From NCBI GenBank assembly GCA_036365455.1, contig JAWQUS010000007.1, forward strand, positions 18,864,001 to 18,928,000: a stretch of DNA of 64,000 nucleotides, given 5' to 3'. The notes under the pieces are model-generated. The model was not told the origin of the DNA and searched no databases. It saw only the letters and a list, made by a program, of their open reading frames with translations. Of the stretch, positions 12,995 through 23,094 are shown piece after piece (the stretch's first letter is position 1; each line of letters opens with the position of its first letter). This DNA is from Macrosoma leucophasiata (taxonomy: Eukaryota; Arthropoda; Insecta; Lepidoptera; Hedylidae). The position numbers and the translations under genes were made by a program.

Positions 12995-14246
12995 TTGAAA
13001 TAAAACTATTTTTACGGATTTATCTCGCGTATATTAAACTAAAATGATTTTTAAAATCAACCCGACGTTTCGGTCGCTTTTCAGCTTCCGTGGTCCCGGG
13101 CAGACTGAGGTGACATTTGTCTGACAGAAGTTTGAAAAAATTATATGTAGCTACCTCCATCGATTTCGTAAACGCCTTGCGTAGCGTTCAGGATTAACAC
13201 AATAATTACTTATGGTATCTTGAGGTCTTGCAGACTGCTGCGGCTGGGATTTAATCTTGCTAAGTATGGGATCCCATGATGTTGATAATCGCCATCCATC
13301 TTCTCTATTGAAATTTGGGTGTTTTTTAATTTCAATAGCCTCGCGTACCATTCGTGGAATGGGTTTGTGTTCTCTAGCGAGTATTTGAATTTTATCAAAC
13401 CGGATGTAATGGTTCGGCTTATCCGCGATGTGTTCACAGACTGCAGACCTCCCTGCTCTTCGGTTTTTGACATCAGCAATGTGCTCTTTAACGCGGGTGG
13501 ATACAGCTCTCTTCGTTTGACCAATATATGAGAGTCCACAATCACAATCTAATTTATAAATGCCAGAATTTTGTAATGGAATATTACTTTTAATGGGTCT
13601 TAAATACTGATGAATCTTTTTATATGGTTTAAAAACTGTTTTAATTGAATTCTTTTTTAAAATGTTGCTGATTTTATCTGTGACACCCTTAACGTAAGGT
13701 AGTATAGCTGGTTGTCGTTCTACTGTAGGTGGTTTCACGCGGCCTCTGTGACGGACGGGTGGTACATGGAGCTTGTTGTTATGTAGCACCTGGCGTAGGT
13801 GCTTCAGCTCCCCCTGAAGATGGTGGTCGTCACAGATGCCTCGTGCTCTCTGAAATAGAGATGAGCCAACGGCAGATAAATGTGCCGGGTGATGGTGTGA
13901 TTCACCATTAAGGTACCTATCAGTATGGGTAGACTTCCTAAACACAGTGTGACTGAGTGTGTTATTGGTTTTTCTAATTAATAAAGTATCTAAGAAGGCT
14001 AATTTATTGTCCTGTTCCAATTCCATAGTGAATTTGATTTTATGGTGTATGGAATTGAGATGTGAAAGAAAAACAGAAACATTATTGCTATCCAATATGG
14101 TGAATGTGTCATCTACATATCGTTTATAAATGCGAGGTGTTATGGTTGTAGTGCTCAGGGCTCTCTCCTCAAAGTCCTCCATGAATATATCGGCGACTAT
14201 GGGAGAAACTGGGGAGCCCATGGCAACTCCGTCTATTTGACTTGAC
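12995..14246 (-). mobile_element. 5'-truncated Penelope-like retroelement (RT part + GIY-YIG endonuclease)
   Basis: A minus-strand open frame of about 365 codons runs to its stop at 13151 without interruption. It starts inside the reverse transcriptase with the MGSPVSP region (residues 10-16), has the catalytic YVDD at 44-47, then a linker, then a GIY-YIG endonuclease domain (GIY at 229-231, YIG at 241-243, an arginine in TRVKEH). RT followed by C-terminal GIY-YIG is diagnostic of Penelope-like elements. The full element would also have an upstream RT half, absent here. The insertion is flanked by a 9-bp duplication AAAAATTTG at 12986-12994 and 14247-14255, lying inside the tRNA-like composite. 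The ORF is intact as far as it goes, so the insertion is fairly young. Confidence 0.93.
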
Positions 14247-14255
14247 AAAAATTTG

Positions 14256-14329
14256 ACTTCAGACGAGGCTCGAACTCGCGACCTACTGGGAATCTAGTCC
14301 AGCCGCTCTTCCAATTGAGCTACTGAAGC
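14256..14329 (-). repeat. tRNA-like core of retroposon, copy 1
   Basis: This 74-nt segment folds as a cloverleaf read on the minus strand: acceptor 7 bp (its last base is changed here), D arm 4 bp (GCTC/GAGC), anticodon arm 5 bp (GCTGG/CCAGT) with a 9-nt loop, T arm 5 bp (GCGAG/CTCGC). A box TAGCTCAATTGG and B box GAGTTCGAGCC are present. Repeat context and the odd anticodon loop argue against a decoding tRNA. Confidence 0.75.
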
Positions 14330-14563
14330 CCTGCCCGATTTGTCAAATCTTTCCTTCACATCTATTGCATTGCTTTATGGTAGCAGCAGCGCCATCTATT
14401 ACCAACTATGCTAGTTAGGCAACCGATATAATAGACTTTTCAGTTTATTGAATATCGTAAAGAAGTCGCTTTTACCCTTAATAATTGTTTTTATTTTATT
14501 TCGCATTAACACATGCTTGTGAAATATATTTTATTTTTAAAGAAAAATGGAAAGAAAAATTAG

Positions 14564-14637
14564 ACTTCAGGCGAGGCTCGAACTCGCGACCTACTGGGAA
14601 TCTAGTCCAGCCGCTCTTCCAATTGAGCTACTGAAGC
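14564..14637 (-). repeat. tRNA-like core of retroposon, copy 2
   Basis: Second full core, 308 bp from copy 1 in the same orientation, with the same cloverleaf and A/B boxes. It forms the left arm of the inverted structure completed at 14710-14805. Confidence 0.75.
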
Positions 14638-14818
14638 CCTGCCCGATATGTCAAATCTTTCCTTCACATCTATTGCATTGCTTTATGGTAGCAGCAGCGC
14701 CATCTAGCCTTCGAGCCTCGCCTGAAGTCAAATTTTTCTTTCCATTTCTCTTTAAAAATAAAATATATTTCACAAGCATGTGTTAATGCGAAATAATATA
14801 AAAACAAACTGCTATCTA

Positions 14819-15390
14819 CTAAATGTGATGTAGCTCCTGCAAACCAGAACAGACCAGTCCCCACCAACAGCACCCGTTCACGAGTATGACGCATGTGACA
14901 ACCATTGCCCTCCTCGACCATTTTAGAGGGAAGTGAGCAACCCGCCACACGACGCCGCCAAAGGCAAAGACATTTAAGCGTGCATGACTGCTCCGGATAT
15001 GCATACGGCAAAATAAAAGATGGAATTTAAGTATTTATTTATTTTATTTTATTTTCTTAGGAGAACAAACAGTTTCAAATCTAGATAGGTACAAGTAATT
15101 GCTAATGATTATTACATCATTTATGTGTTCTCAAAAATAGATAAGTAACACTTGTTTGTTAAAACGTACAGCAAGTAAACACATTTCAAGAGCACTTAAT
15201 TAGGGTAATATATGTTTTACTAGTATATGTATAGTAGGTAATACAGAATTTATATCACATATAAACATGTGTTCCAATAATCATTAACGAAACATCAAAA
15301 TAATCTATAACGTATTGAGAGCCAACCAGTGGAACGATAACGCCATTAGTATACAATATACAATAGTTTTTTTACGGATGCTAGAGCTCC
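14819..15390. other. Non-coding stretch
   Basis: No gene recognised. Open frames here overlap repeat margins and lack coding character. Confidence 0.5.
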
Positions 15391-15420
15391 AGTCAATACT
15401 TCCATTTACTAATCACTAAT

Positions 15421-15536
15421 GAGAAGAGAATGATGAAGGTAGACGAGGCACGAGAGGTTTGTCAGAACCGGGATGTCTGGCGCTCTACTCTCTGCCTACC
15501 CCGTTAGGGACCTGGCTTGAAGATACATACATACAT
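15421..15536 (+). mobile_element. Severely 5'-truncated LINE, 3' end only
   Basis: This is the extreme 3' end of the same LINE family as 26858-27328 in opposite orientation: the KVDEAREVCQNRDVW coding end, then CCTACCCCGTTAGGGACCTGG and an ACAT simple-repeat tail. It is bracketed by an imperfect duplication (ACTAATCACTAAT at 15408-15420, ACTAATCTCTAAAT at 15537-15550). The target itself sits inside a small palindrome (AATACTTCCATTTA on the left, its reverse complement on the right), suggesting insertion into a MITE-like site. Confidence 0.75.
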
Positions 15537-15978
15537 ACTAATCTCTAAATGGAAGTATTCAGCGTTTGTTTCGGTTCCAGCACAGAGGAATAACAGCTAA
15601 GTCCGCAGGAGTGGCAACGTTTAACATTGCAATTTTATAATTTTATACGTGTTTGTTTATAGGTACTTAGGTTTAAAGATCTTTATTCTCATAAAAACAT
15701 ACAGTTCTTTTAGAATGAGATATAGATTACATTGATTTATGAATATGTTAGTAGTACACCTCTGGCGCTTAGGGTTAGTAACATAGTAACAATAGTGTAT
15801 AATTGTGTATAATTTATTTAGTTTGTTTTTGACTTGTCATAAGCGGTGCTTATCACCCCAAATGAATTAAATGATTCGATAAGATGAATTAAATTTCTGA
15901 TTCTGGTTATGAACTTATTTATATAAAACAAAGGTAAGTATTAGTAATAAGGTACTGTTAGTACATTGCTTAAATAAC

Positions 15979-16807
15979 TTAAATACTACTACAGTCTGGC
16001 AATATAATATATGATTTTAATTTGTTTTTAAATATGTTGATACTACTGCACTCCTTTACATCGTTTGGTAATTTATTAAATAACTGAACTCCTTCAAATA
16101 GAATAGATTTCTTTGCGTAATTCGTTCTTGGTGTAATTAGTTCCAATTTATGTTTGTTTCTTAAGCTATACCTAATAACTTTTTTTTTCAATTCAATATT
16201 AGTTTTGATTTTTTTGGTACTTACGTTTTTTATTATTATACAAGTTTTATATTTGTATAACTGGTTTATGTTAAACAGGTTTGCTTTTTTATATAATTCT
16301 TTTGTGGGTGTGTAGTAATTGTAGTGAAATAATACTTTAATTATTTTATTTTGTATTCTCTGTAATGGCTGAAAATTAGCAGATGCAGCCGACCCCCAGA
16401 TTTCTATTAAATATTCCAAATGTGACTTTACCAATGAGTTGTAGACAATTGTTTTTACTTTTTTTGGTATGCAGTTGTTAACTTTGCGAAAAGCGCCTAA
16501 AGTTGAGCTTAGTTTAGATTTTATTGATGTCAATTTGTCATCTATGATTAATCCTAAATGTTTTTCTTGATGCGATCTTTTTATCAATTCTTTGTTTATA
16601 GTGAGGGGTGTGAAGTCTGGAATTGGTTTGTTTTTGGCAGTTATTATAATAAATGAAGTTTTTGTTGTGTTAATGGTTAGTAGATTATAAAGTAGCCATT
16701 GGTTTAGTCTGTCTACATCTGCTTGAGCTTCAGCGATTATTTCATGGAGAGAATTACCAAAATAGATACTTAGACTAATCAATCATATTTTTGTGTGTCT
16801 TTTAATG
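15979..16807 (-). mobile_element. Jockey/CR1-type LINE fragment, C-terminal part of RT ORF
   Basis: The minus-strand frame of about 265 codons matches the C-terminal half of a non-LTR retrotransposon reverse transcriptase: the region after the catalytic loop, LTINTTKTSFIIIT, then KHLGLIIDDKL, SHLEYLIEIWG and LQRIQNKIIKVLF, conserved in Jockey/CR1-group elements. No internal stop. The 5' part (endonuclease and the catalytic YADD segment) is missing. The 3' untranslated part probably extends toward 15660. The 5' end of the fragment falls inside a perfect 52-bp inverted repeat (16756-16864), so the truncated end has been copied in inverted form. Confidence 0.85.
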
Positions 16808-16864
16808 CCGTACATTAAAAGACACACAAAAATATGATTGATTAGTCTAAGTATCTATTTTGGT
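16756..16864. repeat. Perfect 52-bp palindrome with 5-nt spacer
   Basis: Left arm 16756-16807 and right arm 16813-16864 are exact reverse complements (52 of 52), separated by CCGTA. The left arm is continuous with the 5'-truncated LINE; directly after the right arm a family A SINE-like repeat begins. A structure like this would form a very stable hairpin. Confidence 0.97.
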
Positions 16865-17012
16865 GTAATTTCCGGCACAGAGGCATAACACCATAGAAGG
16901 GGCAATGCATCTGCATTTTGACCTCTGGCCATTGTGTCGGTGTTTATAGGCTGTAGTCATCACTTAACATCGATGTGAACAGCATGCTTGTTTGCCACTT
17001 CCAATAAATAAA
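16865..17012 (+). repeat. SINE-like repeat family A (3' half)
   Basis: Carries TTCCGGCACAGAGGCATAA, GGCTGTAGTCATCACTTAAC and a terminal A-run. It directly abuts the 52-bp palindrome and is followed by another copy at 17082. Confidence 0.75.
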
Positions 17013-17081
17013 AAAAAAGATTTCAGTATTAACTCACGATACAGTGTTCACTCAACACCAATGATGGTATATTCACTGGTG

Positions 17082-17333
17082 GTAGAGTTTCAGTGTAGGG
17101 AGCTCGAGGGCGTAGGCACCACCGCATTACCTAATTTATCTGCCGCTAAATGGTAGTGTTCAGCACTATCGTGTTGCAGTTAGATGGTAACGTATGGCAC
17201 AGAGACATAATAGCTAATGTCTCAAGGGTGGCAACGCATCTGCATTTTGATCTCTAGTGTTTGTGTTGGTATCTATAGGCTGCAGTCAATACTTAACATT
17301 TTTGTTTGCCACCTTCATTAGATATATAAAAAA
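17082..17333 (+). repeat. SINE-like repeat family A (near full length)
   Basis: Contains the 5' block (GGTGGTAGAG ... GGCGTAGGCACCACCGCAT, then CCGCTAAATGGTAGTGTTC) as well as the 3' block and A tail. This and the copy at 32660 best show the full unit of roughly 250-300 bp. Confidence 0.8.
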
Positions 17334-18732
17334 AAATATTCGATTCATGATCGTAACCAATTTGTATGGAAACTGATACAGCGTCTCTATCGCACGTAAA
17401 TAGAGGTAATTTTGTGAGTACCTACACACGATTATCGAGTACTTTCGTATCGACGCGTATGAATTTACCTCGACACTTTTAAACAAAATTGAAAGCACGA
17501 ACGCTGCTTTTGACAAAATTGGAAGCACGAACGCTTATTTTGACCTACGGTAATGTAAATAAAAACCGTTCTTACTCTACATCCTAATGTGATAACGTGA
17601 ACAACTTCACGAACGTTAAGATAACGAGACCTCTAATAGATGACAGAATGTGTTTCGTGCTACCAACTACCAATTTTTTACTCTGTGTTCGTTTAGGTCA
17701 TATAATTGGAAATAAACTGTTAACTGTCTTAATAGTTTTTCGTACTTAGGTCGCTTTATACTTATTTACCACTGTTTTATTTATCATTTGTTATGTATGA
17801 ACTAATAATTATTATATACCAGATGTACTTTATGTACTTTTTACAAGTCGAATGAATGACAAAAACTTGTTTCTACAATTGTGAAAAAATTTAAATATGA
17901 AGTTAATTTTATTGTAATTAAATGCCATAGCTCTAGCGACTGTGTTCGTAAAAAAATACAATTACATTGTATTGAATTAAAAAGCAAGAAACCAGATGGC
18001 GGAGGCTGTTTAACATTGCAAATTGAATGATTATGTAAACAAGCCTTTCCGAAGCCTTTTTTGTCGCATCATGACAAATTTAGTGAACGAGACGCTTAAT
18101 TAGTATTTTAAAATATTTTGATGGAATTCAAATTGCAAAAATGTATCAGAAAAAACGGAATACCTACGAGGGAATAATTATAAATGAAAAAGATACATAC
18201 AGACAGCCAAGAATATATTCGATTGTGCGTACATTCTGAATTAATGTCCACTGAGCACGAATGTTTATTATTATTATGGACTTTGCCGGGGCAGCTGTCC
18301 CCCTGGGACCTCCCTAAGGATAAAAAATAATCCAATTCAAAAAAAAAATACTGATATCTAGATAGTAAGTACATCCAACTTGCCACTCCATTCCCTAGAC
18401 AACTTTTCCCTTGAATGTTTGACAATTATCGCCCTTGAATTTAAATGCAAAACTGTGGACTCTTCATTGATGTATTAAAAAATTCACCAAATTATTATGA
18501 TGAATTCCGTTGTAATTGAGCCAACGAAATGGTCTCCCACATGTCTCTCATCGTATAATGTCATCTCAACCCAAAATAATATACACCTCTGCAAAACCAA
18601 GACAAGACAAGCTTGTGAACATGAAGCCGCTTAGGCTGGAAATGGTGAAGAAATCCACATACCAAAAAAAGGTACCAAAAAATAGTCTATACCTATTAGA
18701 GTAGTCGGATAACAATATCTCAATACTTTTTT
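17334..18732. other. AT-rich non-coding stretch
   Basis: No gene or repeat ends recognised. Open frames at 17286-17528, 18108-18425 and 18516-18704 show no homology or codon bias that I can support. Confidence 0.5.
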
Positions 18733-19022
18733 AATGAAATGATGGTGGCAACAAAAGTATACCTACTGTTCATATACATATAATATATTAAGCCATAAAC
18801 ATGTACAGAAAAACTGGAGTTCAAAATGTGGATGTGTTGCCACCCTGAAAAACTTGTTCAAAATTATTTCGCACCTGTGACAGTTTTTACGGGGCTATAG
18901 ATTACCATCGAATCTAAGCGAACACGATAACTCTGCACACTATCATAGTGTAGATATAGACGATGTACCTAATACTGTGTTCCCTATGCCTTCGAGCTCC
19001 GACACTGCACCTCTAGCGCCAG
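18733..19022 (-). repeat. Diverged SINE-like repeat family A, minus orientation
   Basis: The reverse complement shows the family A 5' block (GTGTCGGAGCTCGAAGGCAT) and, further along, the 3' block. It is more diverged than the other copies. Confidence 0.55.
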
Positions 19023-19228
19023 TAAGTGACTCCTATCTTCGAATAAACCTTAGCTCTAGAGCTCAGCGTAAACCGCCTTTAATGCTCGCAAATTAAAAAA
19101 AAATCACAGCTTGTTTCCGATTTCTCAAACAGAATACAGAAACTTGCCTTGCTGTTTTGTGTTGTTGTTGTGTTTGCCAAACCTGCAAGAAGAGCTTTCT
19201 CTAAGTCATGATCCGCAATAGCCGATCT

Positions 19229-19449
19229 GAGGGCCGACCGCATAACTCTAATGCTTTCGACGTGACGTGAGTCGTGAGTGCTTATGATGTTGTCTTGTCG
19301 GTTTCGTACCGCCTGTTAAAACATTTTGCTCAAAACTATTTACCTGCCGACGAAAACACTTCCAGGTAAAAGTTAGGCGGTACAATACTAACAAGTTGAT
19401 GTCACAATCGAAAGGATCACGAAAGCATTAGAGTTAGGTGGTCGGCTCC
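19229..19449. mobile_element. Foldback / MITE element with long imperfect arms
   Basis: The two halves of this roughly 221-bp segment are imperfect reverse complements over about 90-100 bp. The outer arms match best (GGGCCGACCGCATAACTCTA against its counterpart ending at 19449, including TAACTCTAATGCTTTCG exactly), and an inner match involves GTACCGCCT / AGGCGGTAC. Non-coding. No clear TSD. Confidence 0.65.
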
Positions 19450-19542
19450 CTGGAGATCACTTAACCGTGTTTACACTCAGGTGGACCATGGCAGACAAAA
19501 TTTGGGCTATTTTCATCTCTCCACCTATGGAACCCTTTTTTT

Positions 19543-19702
19543 AATGTAATGGTAGTGGCAAACAAGCTTGCAGTTCACATTGATGTGAGGTAAGTGATGA
19601 CTGCAGCCTATAGACACCCACACAAAGACTAGAGGTCAAAATGCAGATGTGTTGCCACTCCTGAGGCCTAAGGTGTTATGCCTCTGTGCCAGAAATTACA
19701 GG
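19543..19702 (-). repeat. SINE-like repeat family A, minus orientation (3' half)
   Basis: Begins with the poly(T) complement of the A tail, then the reverse complements of GTTTGCCACT, GGCTGCAGTCATCACTTA and the CAGAGGCATAACACC block. Confidence 0.75.
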
Positions 19703-20182
19703 GCCTGCTCAATCTGCCCCTGTTGTCTTGTACTTTGGAGGATCTAAAGTCTGCAAACAACGCAGCAATTATTGTGACGAAATATTGAGCCGAACTGCTG
19801 ACTCAAGAAGGAGAAGAGGAAGTCAATGTGTATGGGGTGTTGTAGTTGAATCACGCTCAAAACTGATGAGAAAATGTATTGTATTCGCCATTTAAGTTCG
19901 GCAGTTAAAGCTTTCTATTCATCTGCTGGAATACACCTTTAAACATAGTGGTTGGTATTGTCGGAATCATCGAACTCTGTCGAATGTTTCTAAAATCTCT
20001 AGGAGAACCAAGAACAGGGCGATAACCGCTGTATCGATTATACGGGGCCCCCGGGCTAGAAAAATGGGCCCCCAATTTTACCCATTTGGGTACCTACCTT
20101 ATCTATTACAATAAGCAATGTATTTTATTTTTAAAGAAAAATGGAAAGAAAAATTTGACTTCAGGCGATTTGACAAATCCGG

Positions 20183-20624
20183 TACCTTGGCGGAGCCACG
20201 TATAAAATTTTGTTTAGGGGCCCTTTTTTAATGGTCAAGAATTTCTACACTTTGTTAAAAAACAACTGAATATGAACGTGCGAGCAAAAACAAACGACTT
20301 GGCCCTGCGTGCCTTTTAAGAATCTCTTCCATTCATTCATTCACTTATTCCAAAATACAAGATCAGAAGGACGCTCGAGCAAAAAAAAATGACACTTTCC
20401 TCAACGGTTGGCGACGCTCTGCCGTCGCTTGTTACATTGCTTATTAATTGTTTTATATTATTTCGCATTAACACATGCTTGTGCAATATATTTTATTTTT
20501 AAAGAAAAATTGAAAGAAAAATTTGACTTCAGGCGAGACTCGAACTCGCGACCTACTGGGAATCTAGTCCAGCCGCTCTTCCAATTGAGCTACTGAAGCC
20601 CTTATACGTGGCTCCGCCAAGATA
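20183..20624. mobile_element. Inverted-repeat pair split by a tRNA-like retroposon insertion
   Basis: A 23-bp sequence containing CTTGGCGGAGCCACGTATAA at 20183-20205 recurs inverted at 20602-20624 with one mismatch. The right arm directly abuts the 3' side of a tRNA-like unit (core 20526-20599), and a fragment of the same unit's flank (AAAGAAAAATGG ... TTCAGGCGA) sits just left of the left arm. This looks like a foldback element disrupted by the tRNA-like family; the order of events is not certain. Confidence 0.45.
20526..20599 (-). repeat. tRNA-like core of retroposon, copy 3
   Basis: Full 74-nt core with the same arms and A/B boxes as at 14256. The tail ATTATTTCGCATTAACACAT lies to its left (about 20455), the 3' direction on the minus strand. 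Confidence 0.75.
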
Positions 20625-21631
20625 CGCTACGCCATTGACTAAGAGGACTAAGAAGATTATATCTACCTACTCAATAAAAATTGCGATAGTAGATGATGAT
20701 TCTAATCATTACATTCCTGAGCTAGGAGCGGAAACGTGGACTCACAAAAAGGTAAGAGTAAAAGTAAAAAAGAGTAAAAAGAGGTAATTGTCTACACAAA
20801 ATTGACACTAAATGGATTATTTTTATATTTTTTACTATTCTTATGAGTATGTACCTACTTGTTATAAATTAATGGCGTCTTCAGTGTGCTTAGTGTGTTC
20901 TGGTCTACACAAAGCTTATTACCCATATATTCTATAGTGTAACTTTATCAAAGAAGAGTGAGTAGTCTGAGTAGAGCATACGGCAGAATAAACTCCAACG
21001 GGTATTAAGTAAAAATAGTTACAATTTTGTGAAATTCGTCAGTCTGTGTATCGGCAACAGTATTGTCCATTGTCCAGTGAATGTGCATGGAAGTGAATAT
21101 GGCAAATCTTTACGCACACGCGAGTTTCCACGCGACGCTTCCGATGAATGATTCCGGATAAAACACGATACATTGGTCACTATCCCTATATATCCACGGA
21201 ATATATTATGTCGTAGGTATGTACCGGACGTTGTATACAGTGTTTGGATTCAAAGAGTCATGGCTAGTTCCATATACGTAACTGTACTGATTTATAAAGA
21301 AAAAATTAAATAAATTGACGAGGTGAAATTGTTTTCAAATATTAAATAGGTAATTCTTAAAAATCGTTTCTATACCTAGGTATAGAAGACTTAACTTATG
21401 GCTAAACATAGTATTTACTAAACATAAGTAAGGCAGAGCTTGGTCTTTGTTAAGTAAGTTTGATATTGTGTAAGTGGGAAAAACAAGGTTGTACAGAACC
21501 TATACTTTTATATTAATTATAACTATTATTTTATATATATATATATATATTAATTATAAACGTATATATAGGCAGGCAGAGGTAAATGCATGCATTCAAT
21601 CATACATGCAAACACCCACGACTCGCCGGTT
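20625..21631. other. Non-coding stretch with short TA microsatellite
   Basis: No gene recognised. An alternating TA run lies near 21530-21550. Confidence 0.55.
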
Positions 21632-21835
21632 ACATATTAATTATAAATATTATTATTACAAATGCGAAAGTTTGTGAGTATGGATGTTTGTTACTCTTTT
21701 ACGAAAAACTGGACGGATTTGCATGAAACTTTACACTAATGTAGGTTATAAATTGGAATAACATAGGGTAAGTACGATTTGTAATGATTAAGTAGGTACA
21801 CGCGGACGAAGTCGCGGGTAAAATCTAGTATTTCA
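21632..21835 (+). repeat. Lepidopteran interspersed repeat (GCGAAAGTTTGTGAG ... GACGAAGTCGCGGG type)
   Basis: Carries the blocks AATGCGAAAGTTTGTGAGTA, GGACGGATTTGCATGAAACT and ACGCGGACGAAGTCGCGGG, a combination common in many lepidopteran genomes. A second, more diverged copy is at 39425-39615 and related sequence is at 25845-25930. Classification (Helitron-like or SINE-like) was not decided. Non-coding. Confidence 0.65.
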
Positions 21836-22700
21836 TAACTGAACAATGAGCCTTTAGATAAAAGGCATTATATAATATATTATACAACTCAAAATTCTGT
21901 TTTAAATACTGAATTCAAAGTAGGTAAGTGTAAGTAGTTATCAAAGATTTTAATAAATTTAAAAACATATGTAGAGATAACATTTCCATAACTAAAACAT
22001 GCCAGCACTGTCGACAGTCGAAATATGCACACGCAAATTATTCGCAGTACACTTTGACTCCGTAAGTAATTGTAGTCGGATACCTTACGTCTATCCCAGC
22101 TTATTTCCAGAAAATATGCATTTGTATATCGGTTGAATAGATCTCATTAACGGGTTTTTGATACCGAAAAGTAACGAGCTTTTGTCAGAATTTATCCGCC
22201 GGCAGGACCAATTACGCAGGCGTGCTTCCTTCCTGACAGACGCACCATCAAATATGTATCGCGAATTCTGGCTGAAAAATGGCGAAAGGCCTGACTGACG
22301 CGTGGACACTATGAATGAGTGATGGCCACCGTACACCGCTGACTAATCAATAGCGTCGCCTGCAGGCTACCTACAATATTCAAGTAACTAATGGCTGAAA
22401 CCAGCCTTCTAAGCTTGCGGCCACGAAATAGGCGGACTGATTAAAATTTTCAAACAGTTATATGCAGGAGAATGAAAGACAATCTTCTGTGCTTTCGGTT
22501 ATGGAAAGTCCATACCAGTCACTATACACTACTACTGGACTCAACTCAAGGAACATTAAATTTGTCCAATTTCGTCAAGTTACTAATGACGGAAACCAGG
22601 TTACTAAAATTGGAGCCCTAAAGGGAGTGGGTGAATTTCTTTTCAATTTCAATTTTCAATAGTTCTCGGTGGCGGAGCGGCAGCGGCTTAGTGAAGTAGA
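21836..22700. other. Non-coding stretch
   Basis: No gene recognised. A GC-richer patch at 22180-22340 has no supported reading frame. Confidence 0.45.
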
Positions 22701-22717
22701 ATCTTTAATTTGAGTTC

Positions 22718-22885
22718 TCACCGACGTTGCTCTTTCTCTTGCTCTACCTCTAGATCTTGCTCTTGCTCTAACTCTTTTGTCTTGCTCTTGCTCACAGATG
22801 TTGCTCTTGTTCTTACTCTACTTCTAGGTATTGCCCTTGTTCTAGATCTTGGTCTAGCTTTTGCTCTTGCTCTTCAAATTTGTAA
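22718..22885. repeat. Degenerate TTGCTC-type simple repeat
   Basis: Runs of TTGCTC / TTGCTCTTGCTCTA with drift over about 170 bp. This is a pyrimidine-rich microsatellite. The open frame through it (Leu/Ala-rich) is a by-product of the 6-bp period. Confidence 0.85.
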
Positions 22886-23094
22886 TAAATTATTAGGCTC
22901 TTGGATAGCGGAAATATTTAACAATGGCTGAACTCATCTAACATGCTAAATACAGGATAATGTTATTATAAAAATAAAAACTGATTTTGTAATTGGTTGG
23001 TCAATAATAATAATATTGTTAGCGGTGAGACAACAATTTTCTTAACACAAAGATCATGGATTTGATCCTAACACGAGACAAATATGTTATTTAT

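Larger units (their letters stand above)
12960..14805. mobile_element. Composite tRNA-like retroposon (tandem plus inverted units) with 13-bp TSD
   Basis: The composite is flanked by a perfect 13-bp duplication AAACTGCTATCTA at 12947-12959 and 14806-14818. It contains two full 74-nt tRNA-like cores on the minus strand (14256-14329 and 14564-14637, 308 bp apart, head to tail). An inverted partial copy follows: arms of about 95 bp (14488-14582 and 14710-14805) differ at only a few positions. A Penelope-like element later inserted inside it at 12995-14246. The unit body carries the block GCCATCTATTGCCAACTATG, and the distal tail ends GCGAAATAATATAAAA. The TSD size suggests LINE-type retroposition rather than a cut-and-paste transposon. 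Confidence 0.8.

Noticed and set aside
14670..15011. Minus-strand protein of about 113 residues
   Set aside because: Most of it runs through the tail of the inverted tRNA-like repeat, and the remainder has no homology or coding bias.
22710..22931. Small leucine/alanine-rich membrane protein
   Set aside because: The frame is produced by the degenerate TTGCTC microsatellite and lacks start context or homology.
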